DNA of 64,000 nt from Jejuia sp047345485. GTDB lineage: Bacteria > Bacteroidota > Bacteroidia > Flavobacteriales > Flavobacteriaceae. The notes beneath the pieces are model-generated. The model saw only the letters and a program-made list of their open reading frames with translations. It was not told the origin of the DNA and searched no databases. The stretch is taken from assembly GCF_047345485.1 (NCBI RefSeq), contig NZ_JBLFEN010000001.1:620001-684000 (forward strand), given 5' to 3'. Below are positions 9,625 to 18,560 of this stretch, piece after piece. How positions within the stretch are numbered: the stretch's first letter is position 1; each line of letters starts with the position of its first letter. The position numbers were made by a program, and so were the translations under genes.

Positions 9625-10407
9625 TCAATTTAGTTGTGTAACTAAAATTATGGTAGAAGTAATTAGAATAGAAGCAATAGATATTGCTGTTGTTGTTCTA
9701 GAATCTAATGTCGATGTACTTATAGCAGACTTATTTGGTTCTACATAAACAATATCGTTTTGAGTAAGATAATAAACAGGTGAGTTAAATAGCTCCTTAT
9801 TGGTTAAATCTACTTTAGTATAAGTTTTGGTGCCTTGAAAATCTCTTATCACGGTTATATTATCTCGTTTCCCCTTAATAGTTAAATCCCCTGCAAGAGC
9901 TATGGCTTCTAATAACGTAATTCTTTCACCAGAAATTGAATACCTTCCGGGAACTCTAACTTCACCAAGAATAGATACTCTAAAATTTAATATTCTTATA
10001 TTGATTATAGGGTCTTTAAGATATTCTGAAAGCTTCTCTTTTAATAACTCTTTTGATTCTTCTACAGTTAATCCCAAAAGTTTTATTTTTCCGAGAACAG
10101 GATAATCAATATTTCCATCATTATCAACTAAATAATCTATAGGCACTGGTATTGCCGAAGCTTCACTACCTCTTGATAAATTAAAAGGTTTTACAGCCTC
10201 TAAATCAAAAGTAGAGACATATATACTAACAATATCATTAACTTTAAATTTAGGAGTAAATGTATCAGTATCTACTATTGTTTCAAAATCTTTGGCATTT
10301 TGAAAGTAAACTATATCTTGTCTTGATCCACAAGAAGTAAAAATTAAGAATATACTACAAAAGTATAAGGCAAAACGAATTTGTCTCTTATTCAAAAAAT
10401 AAATCAT
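9625..10407 (-). CDS. Wza-like polysaccharide export lipoprotein
   Basis: This 260-residue protein has a lipoprotein signal ending IFTSC, with the acylated Cys at residue 26. A Poly_export domain (FTPKFKVNDIVSIYV) and SLBB-type segments (VSILGEVRVPGRYSISGERITLLEAIALAGDL, split across about residues 150-182) follow. The C terminus ends in a hydrophobic helix (about 241-260) that could cross the outer membrane as in Wza. Its role is export of the assembled polysaccharide across the periplasm and outer membrane together with the Wzc-like partner directly downstream. Confidence 0.92.
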   Translation of the reverse strand: MIYFLNKRQIRFALYFCSIFLIFTSCGSRQDIVYFQNAKDFETIVDTDTFTPKFKVNDIVSIYVSTFDLEAVKPFNLSRGSEASAIPVPIDYLVDNDGNIDYPVLGKIKLLGLTVEESKELLKEKLSEYLKDPIINIRILNFRVSILGEVRVPGRYSISGERITLLEAIALAGDLTIKGKRDNITVIRDFQGTKTYTKVDLTNKELFNSPVYYLTQNDIVYVEPNKSAISTSTLDSRTTTAISIASILITSTIILVTQLN

Positions 10408-10461
10408 ATAGGTATATATTTGGGACTAAAATATAATAAGTAATTTAAAATATTGTTTTTT

Positions 10462-12423
10462 TTATAAATTAACTGAAGATTTTTTGTCTAAATTTCGATC
10501 TTTAGAGATTATATTTTTAGCTTTTTTATAGATTTGAACACGTTTATCAAACTTCTCGTAATCTGAATTATTGGATTTATATTCTGGTATTAAATTTTTC
10601 ATTTTTAATACTATATTATTGTTTTGAAAACGATTTGTAATACAAAGTTCTTCAATATCGGCTTTTACTTTATTGTAATCTATATCTCTTGTTTTACTTA
10701 TAAGGATTTTTTTGTGATATGTTGATAGCGTATTTTCGCCATTTGCTAATAGTTCTTCATATAATTTTTCTCCTGGTCTTAAACCAGTTATTTCAATATT
10801 GATATCTTCAGGGAAACTTAAACCTGATAATTTAATCATGTTCTTAGCTAAATCATATATTTTTACAGACTCTCCCATATCAAATATAAAAATCTCACCA
10901 CCTTTACCCATAGTGCCAGCTTCTAATACTAATTGTGCTGCTTCAGGAATCGTCATGAAATAACGTGTAATCTCCTTGTGGGTTAATGTTAGTGGTCCGC
11001 CTTTTTCAATTTGCTTTTTAAATAAAGGAATTACAGAGCCGTTAGATCCTAACACATTACCAAATCTAGTTGTAATGAACTTAGTTTTACTCTCCTTTTG
11101 AAGACAAGAAATATACATTTCTGCCATCCTTTTAGTAGCTCCCATTACACTAGTAGGGTTAACGGCTTTATCAGTAGATACAAATACAAACTTTTTAACA
11201 TTGTATCTTGATGCTGTATCAGCTAAAAGTTTTGTGCCATTTACGTTAATTTTTATGGCTTCGTAAGGCGATTTTTCCATTAGTGGCACATGCTTATAAG
11301 CTGCTGCATGAAATACCATAGTTGGCTTTTCCTGTTGAAAAATTGTATCTATTCTTAAACCATCGCGTATATCGGCAACAATAGCTATATAGTTGTATTT
11401 ACCATCTCTTTTTAAATCTTGCTGAACATCGTATAAGGCAGATTCTGCTTGATCTACAAGAATTAGTTTTTTGAGATTAAAATTAGCCAATTGTTTTACC
11501 AATTCACTACCTATAGAACCCGCAGCACCAGTAACTAAAACTGTTTCGCCATCAAACTCATTTAATAAATTGGGGTTATCTATGTTAATTGGGGCTCTAC
11601 CTAGTAAATCTTCTACCTCAAATTGCTTGATTTGGCTACTACTAAATTCACCATTAATCCAATCTTCAATTGGTGGTACTTTAGTAATTTTTACATCAAA
11701 ATCAATTAAATTATCGACTAAATTAATAGTATTAATTGTATCAATACTTTGAGATGCCACTACTATTTCATCTATGTTATTGTGTTTTATAAAAGCTTCA
11801 GTAACATATTTTAATGGTAAAATTTTAACACCATTAATAAACTTACCTTTTTTCTTTAAATCGTCATCGATAAAAAATAATGTATTATAATTTGCTTTGG
11901 TATTATTCATTAAAGCATTATAAGTAATTATTCCAGAATCACCAGCACCATAAATCATAACATTTTTAGTGTCAATTAATTTACTTTTTAAGTGATTATA
12001 AACAATTTTAAAAAGTAACCTACAGCCGCAAAGTGCTACGAAACTAAATAATGCATGAAAAACTATAATCGATTTTGGAATAGTAAAATCAGCAATAAAA
12101 TTAGTGGTAATATTTATTAATATCGTTAGTGTTGTAAGAAACGCCATTAAAGCTACAGCTTTAAATACGTTAACTACATCTGTAAAACCAGTATGGCGTA
12201 TTATACTTTTATAAGATCCTACAACTAGAAAACTAACTGAGGCTATTAATAAAAGTATAGGAATTTGAATTAGGAATTGATTTATGTCAAAATTTAATGT
12301 AAAATTAAACCTAACAAAATAAGCAACAAAAAATGTAGTTAGTACGATGGCCAAGTCTAATCCAAAAACTAACCATCTTGATGCAAATTTTTGTGTGTAA
12401 TATGAAAAGTAATTCTTAATCAT
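10462..12423 (-). CDS. Membrane-anchored FlaA1/PglF/WbpM-type nucleotide-sugar 4,6-dehydratase
   Basis: The 653-residue protein starts with four predicted membrane helices (residues about 15-130). A CoA_binding-like Rossmann domain (VMIYGAGDSGIITY) follows, and then the catalytic SDR domain with VTGAAGSIGSELV near residue 297 and STDKAVNPTSVMGATKR near 421. This is the full-length form of the family. Such enzymes make UDP-2-acetamido-2,6-dideoxy-hexos-4-ulose from UDP-GlcNAc. The DegT aminotransferase 22 bases upstream in the same operon fits the next step, giving a 4-amino-4,6-dideoxy sugar as in bacillosamine synthesis. The exact product is inferred, not shown. Confidence 0.92.
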   Translation of the reverse strand: MIKNYFSYYTQKFASRWLVFGLDLAIVLTTFFVAYFVRFNFTLNFDINQFLIQIPILLLIASVSFLVVGSYKSIIRHTGFTDVVNVFKAVALMAFLTTLTILINITTNFIADFTIPKSIIVFHALFSFVALCGCRLLFKIVYNHLKSKLIDTKNVMIYGAGDSGIITYNALMNNTKANYNTLFFIDDDLKKKGKFINGVKILPLKYVTEAFIKHNNIDEIVVASQSIDTINTINLVDNLIDFDVKITKVPPIEDWINGEFSSSQIKQFEVEDLLGRAPINIDNPNLLNEFDGETVLVTGAAGSIGSELVKQLANFNLKKLILVDQAESALYDVQQDLKRDGKYNYIAIVADIRDGLRIDTIFQQEKPTMVFHAAAYKHVPLMEKSPYEAIKINVNGTKLLADTASRYNVKKFVFVSTDKAVNPTSVMGATKRMAEMYISCLQKESKTKFITTRFGNVLGSNGSVIPLFKKQIEKGGPLTLTHKEITRYFMTIPEAAQLVLEAGTMGKGGEIFIFDMGESVKIYDLAKNMIKLSGLSFPEDINIEITGLRPGEKLYEELLANGENTLSTYHKKILISKTRDIDYNKVKADIEELCITNRFQNNNIVLKMKNLIPEYKSNNSDYEKFDKRVQIYKKAKNIISKDRNLDKKSSVNL

Positions 12424-12445
12424 AAGTGAGAGAGTTTAATATATG

Positions 12446-13579
12446 TTAGATATTTATGAGGGCTTTTTTTATGATAGCAACTATATTAATTAGGTTGTCT
12501 TTAGTCAAATTAGAACCGCTTGGTAAGCAAAGTCCTTTTTCAAATAAGTCTTCAGAAGTACCATTGGTAAAATGCAAAAAATCTTTAAAAACTGGTTGCA
12601 TATGCATAGGTTTCCATAATGGTCGGGATTCTATATCCTGTTCTAATAATGTTGTTCTTATTTTTTCTCGTAACTCAAAAGAGCTTGTTTTTATACATGT
12701 AAGCCACCTATTAGAGAAAAAACCATCTGGTTCATCCAAAAACTCTATATCAATAAATGATTCTAAATTATTTTTGTAAAACTGATAATTATTTCTTCTT
12801 GCAGCTACTCTATCATCAAGTACCAACATTTGTCCTCTACCAATTCCTGCTACCACATTGCTCATTCTATAATTGTAGCCAACTTTTGAGTGTTCGTAGT
12901 GTGGCGCATCTTCTCTTGCTTGGGTTGATAAATGTACTGCTCTATTTTTTTCATCAATTGTTTTGGTAACTAAAGCACCTCCACCAGATGTAGTAATTAT
13001 CTTGTTTCCATTAAAGGATAAAATACCGTATTCCCCAAATGTACCGCAGGGTTTGTTTATAAAGGTACTGCCAAATGCTTCAGCACTGTCTTCAATTACA
13101 GGAATATCATATTTTTTTGCAATTGCATTAATCTCATTTACTTTGTATGGCATCCCATAAAGATGAACAGCAATTATTGCTTTTGGCTTTTTATATTTTT
13201 CAATTCTGTCTTTAATTGCAATTTCAAGGAGTTTTGGAGAAATATTCCAAGTATCATTTTCACTATCTATAAAAACAGGAGTTGCACCTTGGTACATTAT
13301 AGGATTGGCAGAAGCTGAAAATGTAAAACTTTGACACAGTACCTCATCACCTTTTTCTACTCCAAGTAAAACTAGAGCCATATGTATCGATGCAGTACCA
13401 GAACTAAGAACAGCAACTTCTTGTTTCCCTCCCAGATAGTCTGATATATCTTTTTCAAAACCGTTTACATTAGGGCCTAAAGGAGCTATCCAGTTTGTAT
13501 TGAAAGCATCTTCAACAAAACGCTGTTCCATCCCTCCCATGTGCGGTGATGATAAATAAATTTTTGTTTTTGTCAACAT
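12446..13579 (-). CDS. DegT/DnrJ/EryC1/StrS sugar aminotransferase (PglE-like)
   Basis: The 377-residue PLP enzyme has the family motifs SSGTASIHMAL and VIEDSAEAFGS. The PLP-binding lysine lies in SFNGNKIITTSGGG (Lys193). Members aminate a 4- or 3-keto nucleotide sugar using glutamate. The N terminus (IYLSSPHMGGMEQRFVEDAF) is like that of PglE-type enzymes acting on the UDP-4-keto-6-deoxy-HexNAc made by PglF, and a PglF-type enzyme is the next gene of this operon. It is the first gene of the leftward cluster 13579-7243. Confidence 0.92.
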   Translation of the reverse strand: MLTKTKIYLSSPHMGGMEQRFVEDAFNTNWIAPLGPNVNGFEKDISDYLGGKQEVAVLSSGTASIHMALVLLGVEKGDEVLCQSFTFSASANPIMYQGATPVFIDSENDTWNISPKLLEIAIKDRIEKYKKPKAIIAVHLYGMPYKVNEINAIAKKYDIPVIEDSAEAFGSTFINKPCGTFGEYGILSFNGNKIITTSGGGALVTKTIDEKNRAVHLSTQAREDAPHYEHSKVGYNYRMSNVVAGIGRGQMLVLDDRVAARRNNYQFYKNNLESFIDIEFLDEPDGFFSNRWLTCIKTSSFELREKIRTTLLEQDIESRPLWKPMHMQPVFKDFLHFTNGTSEDLFEKGLCLPSGSNLTKDNLINIVAIIKKALINI

Positions 13580-13843
13580 TATATTATCAATAACTATTTT
13601 AAAAGCAATTAACGTTGTTAAATATTGTTATGAAATCCCCTCTTCTTTAGAAGAAAACAAAATCAAAAACTAATATTTTAAGTTTTAAACTTGACTTTAA
13701 AAGCTGCTGGTAAAAGACTCTATCCACTGAGAGGGATTAGGGACGATCTTTAATACAACAACTTAATTAAATCAAAACTTTGCTATTAATCAACTTAATC
13801 TTGTATTGTGGGTGTAAATTTAGTAATTGTTTTAGTCTGAACA

Positions 13844-14029
13844 GGTAACAAACTACTTATTTCGCTAAAAGCTTATTTAAAATCGGCTAAATACAACAAG
13901 CTTTTAGTTTGTGGATATTCTTTGCATGTTGTCGATATAGAAACAAAGTTAAATCAATTAAAACAGCATACATTACAATTTTGTTTACTTAAACCAATGC
14001 TGCATTTATTCTATAAAATTATCCAGTAA
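13844..14029 (+). pseudogene. Possible gene relic (61 open codons without a start)
   Basis: The frame is open for 61 codons before TAA but is preceded by an in-frame TGA with no ATG near the start. The translation (fragments KLLVCGYSLHVVDIETKL and KQHTLQFCLLKPMLHLF) has codon use and composition like a real protein rather than random AT-rich DNA. I do not recognise the family. It could be the remnant of a gene once at the head of the GT2 unit, or chance. Confidence 0.25.
13865..13907. repeat. Inverted repeat with 10-base arms
   Basis: CTAAAAGCTT at 13865-13874 is exactly complementary to AAGCTTTTAG at 13898-13907. The right arm continues into TTTGT, which pairs with ACAAACTA a few bases further left of the first arm after a bulge. 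Its role is unknown; it may be a hairpin in the leader or an insertion scar. Confidence 0.4.
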
Positions 14030-14105
14030 ACTTATATTTATAGCTAAAACTAATCCTTTTGTCGAAAATTGATTTTATTGTATTATTAAGTCTTTTTAAT
14101 TTCAA

Positions 14106-14113
14106 TACTTTTG
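14106..14113 (+). promoter_or_regulatory. Putative -7 promoter element of the GT2 gene
   Basis: TACTTTTG matches TAnnTTTG exactly, 55 bases before the GT2 start codon. The -33 partner is not clear. Confidence 0.4.
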
Positions 14114-14168
14114 ATTGCTTCAATTAAAATTATTGTTTTCAATAATTAACAGCTAATATCCTGAATTT

Positions 14169-15062
14169 ATGTATAATTATACCTTTACAGTTTTTACTGC
14201 TACTTACAATCGTGCACATACAATACATCGCGTGTATGATAGTTTAAAAACTCAAACATTTAAAGATTTTGAGTGGTTAATTATTGACGATGGATCCACT
14301 GATGACACTGAAAAAATAATAAAAAAATGGATGTCTGAGGCTAATTTTGAAATAAGATATTTTAAAAAAAATAATGGAGGTAAACATACTGCATTCAACC
14401 TTGGAGTACAAAAAGCTAATGGCGAACTTTTTCTTCCTTTGGATAGCGATGATAGCTGTATTCCTGAAGCTTTAGAAATATTTGATAAAACGTGGAATGA
14501 AATTGAAGATAAATCTAGTTTTTCTGCTGTTACAGGATTATGTCGTGATGCAAGTGGAGAATTGGTAGGGCAAAAATATCCTAAAGATATTTTTGACTCT
14601 GATTCAATTGAATTAAAATATATTCATAAAGTTAATGGAGAAAAATGGGGATTTCAAAAAACAGATGTATTAAAAGAATTTCCATTTCCAGAACCAAAAG
14701 ATCTTAAATTATATCCTGAGGCTGTAATATGGAATAAAATTTCTAGAAAATATAAAACGAGATTTATAAATCAAACGCTACGTATATATATACAAGGAGA
14801 AGATAGCTATACTAAAGCTCCCATCAAAAAATTTGCTAAAGCTTCAGCTATTTGGCACACAAGTGTTTTAAATGATACTATTGATTATTTTTGGAACAAC
14901 CCTTTAGCTTTTTTTAAAACTGCAGTGCATTATACTAGATTCACCTTTCATAGTAAAACTGTGTTTTTTAGTAACTTAAAAAATAATTTAGCACGCTTTG
15001 TAGTAATTATGTCTTTACCTGTAGCTATGTTAGTATATATTAGAGATTCAATAAAAGGTTAA
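14169..15062 (+). CDS. Family 2 glycosyltransferase
   Basis: The 297-residue protein has a GT-A fold N terminus (FTVFTATYNRAHTIHRVYDS, then WLIIDDGSTDDTEKI) and the metal-binding PLDSDD motif near residue 92. GT2 enzymes transfer a sugar from a nucleotide donor to a lipid-linked acceptor at the cytoplasmic face of the membrane. A hydrophobic stretch near the C terminus (FVVIMSLPVAMLVYI) may hold it at the membrane. It stands alone between the leftward assembly operon and the convergent pectate-lyase-like gene. Donor and acceptor cannot be predicted. Confidence 0.9.
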   Translation: MYNYTFTVFTATYNRAHTIHRVYDSLKTQTFKDFEWLIIDDGSTDDTEKIIKKWMSEANFEIRYFKKNNGGKHTAFNLGVQKANGELFLPLDSDDSCIPEALEIFDKTWNEIEDKSSFSAVTGLCRDASGELVGQKYPKDIFDSDSIELKYIHKVNGEKWGFQKTDVLKEFPFPEPKDLKLYPEAVIWNKISRKYKTRFINQTLRIYIQGEDSYTKAPIKKFAKASAIWHTSVLNDTIDYFWNNPLAFFKTAVHYTRFTFHSKTVFFSNLKNNLARFVVIMSLPVAMLVYIRDSIKG

Positions 15063-15067
15063 TCAAA

Positions 15068-15122
15068 ATATTTTTATAAAACAATACTAAATATTAAAGT
15101 AACTAAAATGTTATAAAAATAT
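15068..15122. repeat. AT-only inverted repeat between convergent genes
   Basis: ATATTTTTATAA at 15068-15079 is exactly complementary to TTATAAAAATAT at 15111-15122 with a 31-base loop. It lies between the convergent GT2 and lyase-like genes and could act in termination, but it contains no G or C and the stem would be weak. Confidence 0.35.
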
Positions 15123-15165
15123 AAATTTGTGTGAGATGTTTTAAAGTATCTACAATAAAAATAGA

Positions 15166-16986
15166 CTAATCTTTATCAACTATATTTAAAAACTCCTCTA
15201 AGTCGGTGTATCCATCATTATCAAAATCACCTAAACCATCTCTTTCTAATGTTTTAAAAACTTCTAGCTCCCATTCGTCAGGCATACCATCACGATCATC
15301 ATCATAACCTGTAGGTCTTGAATTATTAGGTATCTCTGGAAAATTCAACGAAACTACAGGATTTGTTGCATACCACCTAGGCTCTACTCCGTTGCCTTGA
15401 TTTACACTAAAACTATCGGTCCCATTTAGGGCATCTGAAATATATAAGGCATCATTACTATCTAACCATTTTGTTACTGTTCCATCTGCATTTAACGAAG
15501 CATTAGCTCCCACATTATTTAAAACACTATTAAAAGCTGAGTTTGCAGACTCAGGATTTAAAATAAATTCTCCAAGACTCTGGTAAGGTGTATTAGCTCT
15601 AAAAGTTTGATTAGATGTCAAATTTGTACCAAAATCTGCCCAAGCCCCCCAATTATCTGTATTCAAGTTATTAAAACCTTCATAAATATTTCCCTGAGTG
15701 TAAACTTTTCCATCAAAACCTCTACCTATTTTATTAAAGTAATATCCACTAAAATTAGGTGGTTTTACTTCAGTTGCGTAAGCAGCTTTGTAGTAATTAT
15801 TAATATGATTAAGCTCCGCAGAGTTATATATAGAACTTAGCCTAATCTGCCAGTTATAAATTACATTATTCACGACCTCAAATTGTCCATTACCAGCCAA
15901 ATTAGGCGTACGATGCATGTGAGATATTAAGTTGTGATGAAACGTGTATTCATCTGCATTATGTTTTCTCACCTCATCTACTCCAGAACCTAAAATAACA
16001 GCTGTTTTACCTTCGGCAAAAATACATCTTGAAATTGTATGTGGTCCAGCTTTGGTTGTATCATCCCATATAAGCATAGTTTCATCTTTTCCATAGGCTA
16101 AAGAACAGTGGTCAAAAATAACATGACTAGGTGAGTATGTTCCTACTAAAGTTGAGTTGGTACCTCCATTATTCCTATCTTGTCTAAATCTTAAATATCG
16201 AATTATAACGTCATCTGCCGAATCTTCAATTACAAAACGATGCCCTCTAAGGGTAATACCACCAACAGGTGCTGTTTGTCCTGCAATCGTTAAGTCACCG
16301 TTTAAAATGCGAATATCGCTTTGTGTAATTATTTCTCCAGAAACATCGAATATGATAATTCTAGGACCAGATGCCTGTATTGCTTCCCTGAAAGACCCTG
16401 AACCACTGTCATTTAAATTAGTTACATGGATAACCCTTCCTCCACGCCCACCTTTAGCTCCTGAGGCTGCCCCAAAAGCTGAAGGAAAAGCTTTAAGTTC
16501 TACAGCAATATCCTCTTCAATTACAGGATCAGGATCTACTATTAAAGTAACTATTGCACTGTCGCAATTAGCCTCATTGTTTGCATCGCAAATTTCATAA
16601 TCAAACGTATCAGTTCCAAAAAAACCTATATTTGGTATATAATCTAATGTATCATCTGTGAAATCATTAGGTGTAGAATTATCATTAATACTTAAACTTC
16701 CATTAGAAGGTAATGAATTTGTGAACGAAATATTTTCAGGAAGATTTATATCGTTTAAATAGGGTTTAAAATCTACAGTTTTATCTTCAGAGGTTCTGAT
16801 GGTATCATTAACTGCTTGAACAATATCGAAGGTATCCGACACTTCTTCCTCAACTATTGTTTCTTCATCTTCTATTAATACATTCTCCTCAATAACATAA
16901 AGTGCTTCATTATTGCAAGAAAATAAACTAAATAAAATAATAAAAAGCACAATCAAATAATCAGTTTTAATAAGTAGGTAATTCAT
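15166..16986 (-). CDS. Pectate-lyase-like (parallel beta-helix) lipoprotein with Ig-like and calcium-binding modules
   Basis: The 606-residue lipoprotein has its acylated Cys at residue 24 (LFSLFSC). An Ig/cadherin-like domain of about 95 residues follows (AVNDTIRTSEDKTVDFKPYLND through FDYEICDANN). The pectate lyase-type right-handed beta-helix runs from about 160 to 550, with FPSAFGAASGAKGGRGG at its start and WDDTTKAGPHTISRCIFA inside. The C terminus has a DDDRDGMPDEWE/DFDNDGYTDLEE calcium-binding module. It should be anchored at the cell surface or in the periplasm and cleave a uronate-containing polysaccharide. Its place inside a glycan-synthesis locus suggests it acts on the cell's own polymer, as AlgL does; a catabolic role is the alternative. 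The precise lyase family cannot be told by eye. Confidence 0.85.
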   Translation of the reverse strand: MNYLLIKTDYLIVLFIILFSLFSCNNEALYVIEENVLIEDEETIVEEEVSDTFDIVQAVNDTIRTSEDKTVDFKPYLNDINLPENISFTNSLPSNGSLSINDNSTPNDFTDDTLDYIPNIGFFGTDTFDYEICDANNEANCDSAIVTLIVDPDPVIEEDIAVELKAFPSAFGAASGAKGGRGGRVIHVTNLNDSGSGSFREAIQASGPRIIIFDVSGEIITQSDIRILNGDLTIAGQTAPVGGITLRGHRFVIEDSADDVIIRYLRFRQDRNNGGTNSTLVGTYSPSHVIFDHCSLAYGKDETMLIWDDTTKAGPHTISRCIFAEGKTAVILGSGVDEVRKHNADEYTFHHNLISHMHRTPNLAGNGQFEVVNNVIYNWQIRLSSIYNSAELNHINNYYKAAYATEVKPPNFSGYYFNKIGRGFDGKVYTQGNIYEGFNNLNTDNWGAWADFGTNLTSNQTFRANTPYQSLGEFILNPESANSAFNSVLNNVGANASLNADGTVTKWLDSNDALYISDALNGTDSFSVNQGNGVEPRWYATNPVVSLNFPEIPNNSRPTGYDDDRDGMPDEWELEVFKTLERDGLGDFDNDGYTDLEEFLNIVDKD

Positions 16987-17557
16987 TTAAATAATATTTA
17001 GGGAATATAAATATATGTAAGTAAATCGTTAAATAGATGCACTTCATCGAAAAAACATATAATAACCAATGTTTTTTGTAAGAAATTGCATTTTGTCGAT
17101 TTTACCATCTTATTGTTATACGAGAGTGATTGAATAATGGACGCCTATTATAAAAACAAATGCAAAAGTAATTCCTAAATTTATTTAAAAAAAGCATTGT
17201 TAATAAACATATGATAAATAATAACAACTCTAAAAAACAATATTTAATGCAATACAATAAGTAATCAATAACTGATAAAAATTCACTTAGAATAAATCAT
17301 TAAGTATACGTTTAGAAAAAAAACCATAATATATATGTAAATAGTTGTTTTCAAAAAACTTATATAGATACACAGTAAAAAGAAGCATTAACATTACATA
17401 ATCCATAGATAAAAAGCACATTTATACTTTTTTTGAATAAATTTATTTTTTCAGCTGAATTTTATCGTAAAAAACGGATAGTTAGTATAATAATAGTAAA
17501 CGTTTAAATATTTTTTCACATATTTGCCCAAGCTATTATATTAAACCCAAATCAAAA
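16987..17557. other. Long AT-rich intergenic region upstream of the main glycan operon
   Basis: These 571 bases separate the leftward lyase-like gene from the first gene of the 19-gene rightward run and should hold both promoters. I see no gene, no tRNA, no JUMPstart-like element and no regulator gene. CATATTTG at 17519-17526 is a one-mismatch -7 element 31 bases before the first start codon. Confidence 0.55.
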
Positions 17558-18541
17558 ATGTTAGACAAACTACAAAACAAAACAGTATTAGTTACTGGAG
17601 GCGCTGGTTTTATTGGTTCTAATTTGTGTGAAACTTTACTTTCTAACAATATTAAAACTATATGCTTAGACAACTTTGCAACTGGAAAAAAAGAAAACAT
17701 ACAGCCTTTTCTTAAAGATAAAAACTTTAAACTCGTTGAAGGTGATATTAGGAATTTAGAAGATTGCCATACTGCATGTAATAATGTAGACTATGTATTG
17801 CATCAAGCAGCGCTAGGTTCTGTACCAAGATCAATAAAAGACCCTATAACAACTAACGATGTAAATGTTTCTGGGTTTTTAAATATGTTGGTTGCAGCAC
17901 GCGACGCTAATGTAGAACGTTTTGTATATGCAGCAAGTTCTTCTACTTATGGAGACCATGAGGCATTACCAAAAGTAGAGGATACCATTGGAAAGCCTTT
18001 ATCTCCCTATGCTATTACAAAATATGTAAATGAATTATACGCCGATATTTTTAACAAATCTTACGGCTTAAATACTATTGGCTTACGCTATTTTAATGTT
18101 TTTGGAAGAAGACAAGATCCAGATGGTGCCTATGCTGCTGTAATTCCGCTTTTTGTAAAGCAGTTTATTAATCACGAATCGCCAATGATTAATGGAGATG
18201 GCAGTTTCTCAAGAGATTTTACTTATATAGATAACGTTGTGCAAATGAATATGCTTGCCATAACAACTACTAACAAAAAAGCTTTAAATACAGTATATAA
18301 TGTGGCTTATGGTGATAGAACTACCTTATTAGAGTTAACAGAATTACTCAAAAAGCACCTTAGCGATTTTGATGATACAATTAAAAATGTAAGCATTAAG
18401 CATCGTGAAAATAGAGTTGGAGATATCCCCCACTCTTTAGCATCAGTCGATAAAGCAAAAAAATTATTAAACTATAATCCTAAATTCAATATTAATGATG
18501 GTATAAAAGAAGCTGTTGTTTGGTATTGGAAAAACCTATAA
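17558..18541 (+). CDS. UDP-N-acetylglucosamine (or uronate) 4-epimerase, WbpP/TviC-like
   Basis: The 327-residue extended SDR enzyme has TGGAGFIGSNLCETL (residues about 13-27) for NAD. ASSSTYGDHEALPK and YAITKYVNELYA (Tyr150/Lys154 of the YxxxK pair) form the active site. RYFNVFGRRQDPDGAYAAVI and GDGSFSRDFTYIDN are typical of WbpP/TviC UDP-HexNAc(A) 4-epimerases. It probably interconverts UDP-GlcNAc/GalNAc or their uronic acids. It is the first gene of the long operon; the UDP-HexNAc dehydrogenase two genes downstream would complete a Vi-antigen-like UDP-GalNAcA route. Confidence 0.9.
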   Translation: MLDKLQNKTVLVTGGAGFIGSNLCETLLSNNIKTICLDNFATGKKENIQPFLKDKNFKLVEGDIRNLEDCHTACNNVDYVLHQAALGSVPRSIKDPITTNDVNVSGFLNMLVAARDANVERFVYAASSSTYGDHEALPKVEDTIGKPLSPYAITKYVNELYADIFNKSYGLNTIGLRYFNVFGRRQDPDGAYAAVIPLFVKQFINHESPMINGDGSFSRDFTYIDNVVQMNMLAITTTNKKALNTVYNVAYGDRTTLLELTELLKKHLSDFDDTIKNVSIKHRENRVGDIPHSLASVDKAKKLLNYNPKFNINDGIKEAVVWYWKNL

Positions 18542-18560
18542 TTAAATCAATCAATCAAAA

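Larger units (their letters stand above)
13580..14168. other. Divergent intergenic region with inverted repeat and possible gene relic
   Basis: These 589 bases separate the leftward assembly operon from the rightward GT2 gene and must hold both promoters. There is no complete gene. They contain a short stretch with coding-like codon use (13844-14029), an inverted repeat (13865-13907), a patch at about 13708-13750 (GAGAGGGATTAGGGACGATC) that looks like a decayed intergenic repeat, and a -7 element at 14106. Confidence 0.6.

Noticed and set aside
16157..16600. 147-codon open frame on the plus strand within the lyase-like gene
   Set aside because: It is antisense to the beta-helix coding region and its translation resembles no protein family.
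17041..17520. Possible antiterminator or structured leader upstream of the main glycan operon
   Set aside because: No NusG/UpxY-type gene, JUMPstart-like sequence or stable hairpin was found; only AT-rich sequence is visible.
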